From the NCBI GenBank assembly GCA_000435075.1, contig FR890626.1, forward strand, positions 6,500 through 21,090: a DNA stretch of 14,591 bases. Direction: 5' to 3'. The position numbers and the translations under genes were made by a program. A model generated the notes under the pieces. It was given only the letters and a program-made list of their open reading frames with translations. It made no database searches and was not told where the DNA came from. Shown in pieces: positions 7,731 through 11,747 of this stretch (position 1 is its first letter; each line of letters opens with the position of its first letter). Origin of the DNA: Bacteroides sp. CAG:770 (GTDB lineage: Bacteria > Bacteroidota > Bacteroidia > Bacteroidales > UBA932).

Positions 7731-8834
7731 TTATGCGAAATAAAAATTGCGGAGCCAATAATCGAAGAGAGGATCCTGAAGTTCAGGCTCATCTTTGTCA
7801 TTGAAACACACTATCTCTTTCTTCATGAGCGCATCTTTCAGCCTCTTGACATTGGCAGAGGAATTAAGTCCGTAACTGTCAATGACATCCGACGTGCTGA
7901 ACTTTGTCTTTCCGTCGAGTATAGCCTTCAGGAGACGCACCTGATAGCCTGTCAGGTCCCTCATGATGCGCTGATAGGAAGGGACATGGACGGCCAGCAT
8001 GCAGGACAGGGCGTCTTTCACTGTCAGTTCACTGATATAACCTTTCGACAGGGAATCGCAGATAAAGAAAAACTGGTTTATGTAACCTATCTCATTATGG
8101 AGCATGTTGCAAACGTTCTGGACAAGTTCCCTGTCCACCACTTTTCCTCCTGCGGAAAAGCCTCTCAGGACATGCTCCGTGATGTCCGAGTCCGAAATCG
8201 GCGAAAGCCTGACTATCCGTGTCACGTCACGGAAATATTTTTTCCTGAGGAAAATATACTCCATGGCATTGACCTCGGAGCCCATGAAGATGAAGGAACA
8301 TGGCGGCATGGCATTGCCTCTGTTGGCATCGATAACTCTTTCCAAAAGGCGGCAGCATTTTTCCGCACCGTCGAAATCCACGTTCTGGAACTCCTTGAGA
8401 ATTATCACCAAAGGCATTGACAAGAACTCGGCAATCCTGTATGGAAGACTGAGGACCGAGGTCTGCCATCGGCTGTCGTCGGCCGAAAATTCATCTTGCC
8501 CGCCGTCAGAAGAAAGGTATTTCGAAGCCAATTCCGAGCGGCCTTCCGGTGTTTTCGAACCGGCACGCAGGACGGAGTCTTCAAAAATCTTGAAAAAAGC
8601 GTCAATGTTTCTGACAGGGGTCAAATCGACTTCACAGACCTGGCACTGCTTTCCGGCGACCTTCATCTGATACAAGGCCTGCCGGACTGCGGACATTTTT
8701 CCGGCCTCGTGAGGTCCCCATATCGCGAGGCTTTCCCCCTCCCCGATCGCTTCGGCAATAGCCTGACAATCACGACGTCTGCCGACAAAATACCTGCCGG
8801 TAACGAATTTATCGAACTGAAAAGGAGTATCCAT
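7731..8834 (-). CDS. AAA/STAND-type P-loop ATPase with degenerate Walker motifs
   Basis: The protein resembles the archaeal-type ATPase family (ATPase_2-like) that is common in Bacteroidales; its cellular role is unknown. Layout of the 367 residues: short lead MDTPFQFDKFVTGRYFVGRRRD; P-loop region IWGPHEAGKMSAV (38-50); Walker B region PLVIILKEFQNV (141-152); FIFMGSEVNAMEYIF (181-195), which is the family's sensor-like FxGS block; and a C-terminal winged-helix-like part (about 290-367) ending DPLFDYWLRNFYF, typical of the family. Two key positions are changed: Met47 follows Lys46 where Ser/Thr binds magnesium, and Lys147 replaces the Walker B Asp. ATP may be bound but hydrolysis is doubtful. 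I chose ATG 8834; an upstream TTG (8861) lies about at the predicted transcription start. It precedes cobB by 15 nt. Confidence 0.8.
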   Translation of the reverse strand: MDTPFQFDKFVTGRYFVGRRRDCQAIAEAIGEGESLAIWGPHEAGKMSAVRQALYQMKVAGKQCQVCEVDLTPVRNIDAFFKIFEDSVLRAGSKTPEGRSELASKYLSSDGGQDEFSADDSRWQTSVLSLPYRIAEFLSMPLVIILKEFQNVDFDGAEKCCRLLERVIDANRGNAMPPCSFIFMGSEVNAMEYIFLRKKYFRDVTRIVRLSPISDSDITEHVLRGFSAGGKVVDRELVQNVCNMLHNEIGYINQFFFICDSLSKGYISELTVKDALSCMLAVHVPSYQRIMRDLTGYQVRLLKAILDGKTKFSTSDVIDSYGLNSSANVKRLKDALMKKEIVCFNDKDEPELQDPLFDYWLRNFYFA

Positions 8835-8871
8835 AAATCTGTCAAAAGATAAAAGGTCCAAACACCGGAGG

Positions 8872-8879
8872 CAAATTTA
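8872..8879 (-). promoter_or_regulatory. -7 element of the ATPase-cobB promoter
   Basis: Minus-strand TAAATTTG, an exact TAnnTTTG, 37 nt upstream of the chosen ATG. The -33 element is not evident. The same octamer serves the divergent rplU promoter 32 nt away. Confidence 0.45.
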
Positions 8880-8887
8880 ACAAAATA

Positions 8888-8919
8888 TTTGGCGGAATGT
8901 AAGAAAAAGACTAAATTTG
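8888..8919 (+). promoter_or_regulatory. Bacteroidota-type promoter for rplU-rpmA
   Basis: TTTG (8888-8891), a 20-nt spacer and TAAATTTG (8912-8919) give a full consensus match, with the same spacer length as the purB promoter. Predicted start is about 8925-8928, leaving a leader of about 90 nt. Confidence 0.75.
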
Positions 8920-8956
8920 CAGTTCAAAATTGATTTATGGCTACCAAGCTCAGTTG

Positions 8957-9008
8957 AAGTTCCGCCGCATAAGGCGGGCGCTTGCCGCCGGAAACTTAAA
9001 ATAAGTTT
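8957..9008 (+). promoter_or_regulatory. Structured rplU leader with competing hairpins
   Basis: GGCGG (8973-8977) can pair with CCGCC on its left (8962-8966) or with CCGCC on its right (8985-8989), but not both. The right-hand fold can be closed by AAGTTCC (8957-8963) with GGAAACTT (8990-8997). AAACTT (8992-8997) can instead pair with AAGTTT (9003-9008), six nt before the ATG. This arrangement suggests a regulatory ribosomal-protein leader, perhaps bound by L21. That is an inference from pairing alone; I cannot match it to a named RNA family. Confidence 0.45.
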
Positions 9009-9014
9009 TATAAA

Positions 9015-9326
9015 ATGTACGCAATCGTTGAAATTGCAGGCCAGCAGTTCAAAGTAGAAGCTGGTGCAGAGATTTTCGTAAACCGCCTCGCATCCAAGAA
9101 GGATGAGACGGTAGAGTTCGACAAGGTTCTTCTCCTCGACAACGAGGGAGCAATCAAAGTCGGTGTTCCTTACGTAGAGGGTGCAGTTGTAAAGGCAACA
9201 GTTCTCGAAGATGACGTTAAGGCAAAGAAGGTTATCGTTTTCAAGAAGATCCGTCGTAAAGGATATCAGAAATCAAACGGTCACCGCCAGAAGCTTACAA
9301 AGATCCGCATCGACTCTATCGCTTAA
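9015..9326 (+). CDS. rplU: Large ribosomal subunit protein bL21
   Basis: bL21 binds 23S rRNA domain I in the 50S subunit. The 103 residues are the standard length and carry the family landmarks: MYAIVEIAGQQFKVEAG at the start, EFDKVLLLDNEG, VEGAVVKATVLED, and the basic end KVIVFKKIRRKGYQKSNGHRQ that contacts RNA. The start is set by homology; the leader before it is A/T-rich (ATAAGTTTTATAAA) without a Shine-Dalgarno sequence, as is usual in the phylum. It is the first gene of the conserved rplU-rpmA operon and has its own strong promoter and a folded leader. Codons are of the type preferred in highly expressed genes here (GTT, CTC, AAG), and it contains no copy of the CATTGAC motif. Confidence 0.98.
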   Translation: MYAIVEIAGQQFKVEAGAEIFVNRLASKKDETVEFDKVLLLDNEGAIKVGVPYVEGAVVKATVLEDDVKAKKVIVFKKIRRKGYQKSNGHRQKLTKIRIDSIA

Positions 9327-9347
9327 TTTTTTACAGATCGCTAAATT

Positions 9348-9355
9348 AAAGGAGA
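9348..9355 (+). promoter_or_regulatory. Shine-Dalgarno-like site of rpmA
   Basis: AAAGGAGA lies 9 nt before the rpmA ATG, a good distance for ribosome binding. It matches AAAGGAG of the anti-Shine-Dalgarno complement. It is weaker than the rpsU site but stands out in a phylum that rarely uses such sites. Confidence 0.45.
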
Positions 9356-9364
9356 TTTTGAATT

Positions 9365-9625
9365 ATGGCACATAAAAAAGGTCAAAGTAGTTCTAAGAAC
9401 GGTCGTGAGTCACAGAGCAAACGTCTCGGATTCAAGAAATTCGGTGGTGAGGTTGTAAAGGCCGGTAACATCATCGTTCGCCAGAGAGGCACAGTTCACA
9501 ACGCTGACAAGAACGTAGGAATGGGTAAAGACCACACTCTTTACGCACTCGTTGACGGAACGGTTCTCATCACAAGAAAGAAAGAGAACAAGTCATACGT
9601 GTCGGTTGTCCCTTTTGAGAACTAA
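9365..9625 (+). CDS. rpmA: Large ribosomal subunit protein bL27
   Basis: bL27 sits at the 50S peptidyl-transferase centre, its N-terminal tail reaching toward the tRNA acceptor end. The 86 residues begin MAHKKGQSSSKNGRES and show the family core RLGFKKFGGEVVKAGNIIVRQRGTVHNADKNVGMGKDHTLYAL. There is no extra N-terminal peptide of the kind cleaved in Firmicutes, so the mature tail starts directly at Ala2. It follows rplU by 38 nt and is followed by an intrinsic terminator, so the operon is rplU-rpmA only. The codon pattern matches that of rplU. Confidence 0.98.
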   Translation: MAHKKGQSSSKNGRESQSKRLGFKKFGGEVVKAGNIIVRQRGTVHNADKNVGMGKDHTLYALVDGTVLITRKKENKSYVSVVPFEN

Positions 9626-9649
9626 GCTCGGAGGGTCTTGAAAGACATT

Positions 9650-9695
9650 GGAGGATTGCACTTCGAGTATCGGCGTGCGGTCCTCCTTTTTATTT
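9650..9695 (+). terminator. Intrinsic terminator of rplU-rpmA
   Basis: GGAGGATTGCAC (9650-9661) pairs with GTGCGGTCCTCC (9675-9686): ten Watson-Crick pairs and two G-T pairs, with a 13-nt loop. It is followed directly by TTTTTATTT. It ends 48 nt before serS, so serS needs its own promoter or read-through; I see no TAnnTTTG element in that gap. Confidence 0.88.
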
Positions 9696-9742
9696 CAGAG
9701 GAAACACAGTAACATAGCAGACAATATTAAATCATATATATC

Positions 9743-11014
9743 ATGTTGACACTTAAGATGCTTCGTGACGATCCAGATTTCGTAGTCAGGAAGCTTGCAG
9801 TCAAAAATTTCGACGCAAAGGCAATCGTCGATAGGGTTCTCGAACTTGACACACAGAGAAGGGCTCTCCAGACAGAGATCGACGGTCTTCTTGCCCAGCA
9901 GAAGCAGAAAGCAGGTCTCATCGGAGGCCTCATGAAAGAAGGCAAGAAGGCAGAAGCCGAAGAGGCAAAGAAAGAAGTTGCAGAGCTCAAGGCAAAGTCC
10001 ACAGAGCTTCTCGCAAAGGCTGACGAGACAAGCAAAGAACTTGAGTCACAGCTGGTTCTCCTCCCTAATATTCCTTGCGACCTCGTCGTTCCCGGAAAGG
10101 GAGCTGAGGACAACCAGGTAGTGAAGATGGGCGGTCCGGAGATCAAACTTCCGGAGAATGCGCTTCCACACTGGGAACTCGCCAAGAAATTCGATATCAT
10201 TGACTTCGACCTCGGAGTAAAACTCACAGGCGCAGGATTCCCTGTATATAAGGGAAAGGGCGCGAAACTCCAGAGGGCGCTCATCAGTTTCTTCCTCGAC
10301 AACAATACAGCCGCAGGCTACAAGGAGATCGAACCTCCTATCATGGTCAATGCCGCTTCAGGTTTCGGCACAGGCCAGTTGCCTGACAAGGAAGCCCAGA
10401 TGTACTATGTAGGTCTCGACGATTTCTATCTCGTTCCTACTGCTGAGGTTCCTGTTACCAATATCTACAGGGACGTCATCCTGAACAATGACCAGTTCCC
10501 TCAGAAGCTTACTGCATATACCCCATGCTTCCGTCGTGAGGCAGGTTCCTATGGTAAGGACGTGAGAGGTCTGAACAGACTTCACCAGTTCGACAAGGTA
10601 GAGATTGTCCGCATCGAGAAGCCTGAGGATTCTTACGCGGCACTTGACGAGATGATTGCCCATGTAGAGAGCCTTGTGAACAAACTCGGTCTCAAGTACA
10701 GAATCCTCCGCCTCTGCGGTGGTGACCTGAGTTTCACATCTGCAATCACTTACGACTTCGAATTGTGGTCAGCAGCACAGGGAAGATGGCTGGAAATCTC
10801 TTCAGTTTCCAACTTCGAGACATATCAGGCAAACCGTCTGCACCTCAGATACAAGGACGAGAACGGCAAGATGCAGCTCTGCCACACATTGAACGGAAGT
10901 TCACTTGCTCTTCCACGTGTCGTTGCGGCAATGCTTGAAGACAATCAGCAAGAAGACAGGATTGTCATCCCTGAGGTTCTCCGCCCTTATACCGGGTTCG
11001 ACTACATCGACTAA
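9743..11014 (+). CDS. serS: Serine-tRNA ligase
   Basis: SerS charges tRNA-Ser (and tRNA-Sec where present) with serine, through a seryl-adenylate, as a cytoplasmic homodimer. The 423 residues match the usual length. The N-terminal part, up to about residue 105, is an antiparallel coiled coil rich in Lys, Glu and Ala (for example LLAQQKQKAGLIGGLMKEGKKAEAEE) that grips the long variable arm of tRNA-Ser. The class II catalytic domain follows: GTGQLPDKEAQMYY, PTAEVPVTNIYRD, motif 2 PCFRREAGSYGKDVRG (Arg264-Arg265-Glu266) with LHQFDKVE, and motif 3 LNGSSLALPRVVAAMLED (Arg392). All look intact. ATG 9743 agrees with the family start MLTLKMLRDDPD. ruvC begins 2 nt after its stop, indicating a serS-ruvC operon. 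Confidence 0.98.
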   Translation: MLTLKMLRDDPDFVVRKLAVKNFDAKAIVDRVLELDTQRRALQTEIDGLLAQQKQKAGLIGGLMKEGKKAEAEEAKKEVAELKAKSTELLAKADETSKELESQLVLLPNIPCDLVVPGKGAEDNQVVKMGGPEIKLPENALPHWELAKKFDIIDFDLGVKLTGAGFPVYKGKGAKLQRALISFFLDNNTAAGYKEIEPPIMVNAASGFGTGQLPDKEAQMYYVGLDDFYLVPTAEVPVTNIYRDVILNNDQFPQKLTAYTPCFRREAGSYGKDVRGLNRLHQFDKVEIVRIEKPEDSYAALDEMIAHVESLVNKLGLKYRILRLCGGDLSFTSAITYDFELWSAAQGRWLEISSVSNFETYQANRLHLRYKDENGKMQLCHTLNGSSLALPRVVAAMLEDNQQEDRIVIPEVLRPYTGFDYID

Positions 11015-11016
11015 GG

Positions 11017-11562
11017 ATGGCAACCATAATTGGAATTGACCCCGGAACCAATATACTTGGCTTCGGGGTTATTCGTACTGAGGGCCAGAAGGCCACGTAC
11101 GTGGAAATGGGTGTAATCGACATGCGCAAGGAGAAGGATCCTTATGCCAAACTGAACAGGATTTTCAATGAAATCAGCGAGGTATGTGAAAAATACCGGC
11201 CGGACCAGATGGCATTGGAGTCTCCTTTCTACGGAAAGAATGCCCAGGTCATACTGAAACTCGGACGTGCCCAGGGTGCGGCCATGCTTGCGGCAGCCAC
11301 CAGAGGGATTCCGATCACGGAATATGCCCCGAGGAAAGCGAAAGAGGCCGTCACCGGAAACGGAGCGGCATCCAAGATGCAGGTCAATACTATTCTGCAG
11401 AGGATTCTCGGCATTGACATTGAAGAAAAATTTCTCGATGCCACGGATGCTCTGGCGATAGCGTTGTGCCACCATTATCAGATGACGAATCCTCTGGCGG
11501 GGATGAAGTCATCGACCAGTTGGGAAAAATTTATCGCTGAAAACCCTGACAGGGTGAAATAA
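11017..11562 (+). CDS. ruvC: Holliday junction resolvase RuvC
   Basis: RuvC is the dimeric endonuclease that resolves Holliday junctions left by homologous recombination, acting with RuvAB. The 181 residues contain the full acidic tetrad: Asp8 in GIDPGT, Glu68 in ALESPFYGKNAQ, and Asp141 and Asp144 in FLDATDALAIALCHH, aligning to Asp7, Glu66, Asp138 and Asp141 of E. coli. The conserved stretch LGRAQGAAMLAA and the basic block YAPRKAKEAVTGNG are also present. It follows serS by 2 nt (TAAGGATGG) and is surely co-transcribed with it. An intrinsic terminator begins 35 nt after the stop. The C-terminal extension after HHYQ (about 30 residues) is slightly longer than in E. coli. Confidence 0.97.
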   Translation: MATIIGIDPGTNILGFGVIRTEGQKATYVEMGVIDMRKEKDPYAKLNRIFNEISEVCEKYRPDQMALESPFYGKNAQVILKLGRAQGAAMLAAATRGIPITEYAPRKAKEAVTGNGAASKMQVNTILQRILGIDIEEKFLDATDALAIALCHHYQMTNPLAGMKSSTSWEKFIAENPDRVK

Positions 11563-11596
11563 AATGGCCTTTCGCTTCGAAAAAACGAAAGTTCAG

Positions 11597-11626
11597 CCGT
11601 AGAATGTGCCCATTCAGCGGTTTTTT
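11597..11626 (+). terminator. Intrinsic terminator of serS-ruvC
   Basis: CCGT (11597-11600) and GAATG (11602-11606) pair with CATTC (11611-11615) and GCGG (11617-11620), with one A-A mismatch, one G-T pair and a TGCC loop, followed by TTTTTT (11621-11626). A small upstream hairpin, CTTTCG (11569-11574) with CGAAAG (11586-11591), may add to it. Confidence 0.85.
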
Positions 11627-11669
11627 GCAATAATCTGACACTACATAATTAAACCGGAGAACAGGTTAC

Positions 11670-11747
11670 ATGTCTAAAGTTGTGTTGTTAAAAGAAGCAG
11701 AAAACAACTTGAAAGAAGTGTATTACCTAATTGTGAACGGACAATGA
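11670..11747 (+). CDS. Possible 25-codon ORF overlapping the start of the beta-barrel gene
   Basis: ATG at 11670 to TGA at 11745-11747 encodes 25 residues, beginning MSKVVLLKEAENNLKEV and ending LIVNGQ. Its stop overlaps the next start in the sequence ATGA (11744-11747), the classic arrangement for translational coupling. The frame is closed upstream by a TAA at 11646-11648, so it is not the tail of a longer gene. No family is recognised. It has no signal peptide and is amphipathic and lysine/glutamate-rich. It may be a leader peptide whose translation delivers ribosomes to the downstream gene, or a chance ORF. The rest of the 11627-11743 gap has only a weak promoter match (TAAAGTTG, 11675-11682) without a -33 element. 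Confidence 0.35.
   Translation: MSKVVLLKEAENNLKEVYYLIVNGQ

Noticed and set aside
7266..8420. A 384-codon rightward open frame opposite the sirtuin and ATPase genes
   Set aside because: It lies wholly opposite two genes with clear family motifs, spans both of them and the gap between, and its translation shows no recognisable domain. It is a codon-bias shadow.
7002..8834. Sirtuin plus ATPase read as an antiphage defence system
   Set aside because: The sirtuin is a small housekeeping-type class III deacylase with the CobB Tyr/Arg pair, not the NAD-depleting SIR2 type of defence operons. The neighbours are core genes and there is no mobile-element signal.
8608..10197. A stretch of about 1.6 kb without CATTGAC, covering rplU, rpmA and the start of serS
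   Set aside because: It suggests avoidance in highly expressed genes, but with 37 randomly spaced sites a gap this long is not unlikely, so it is not evidence on its own.
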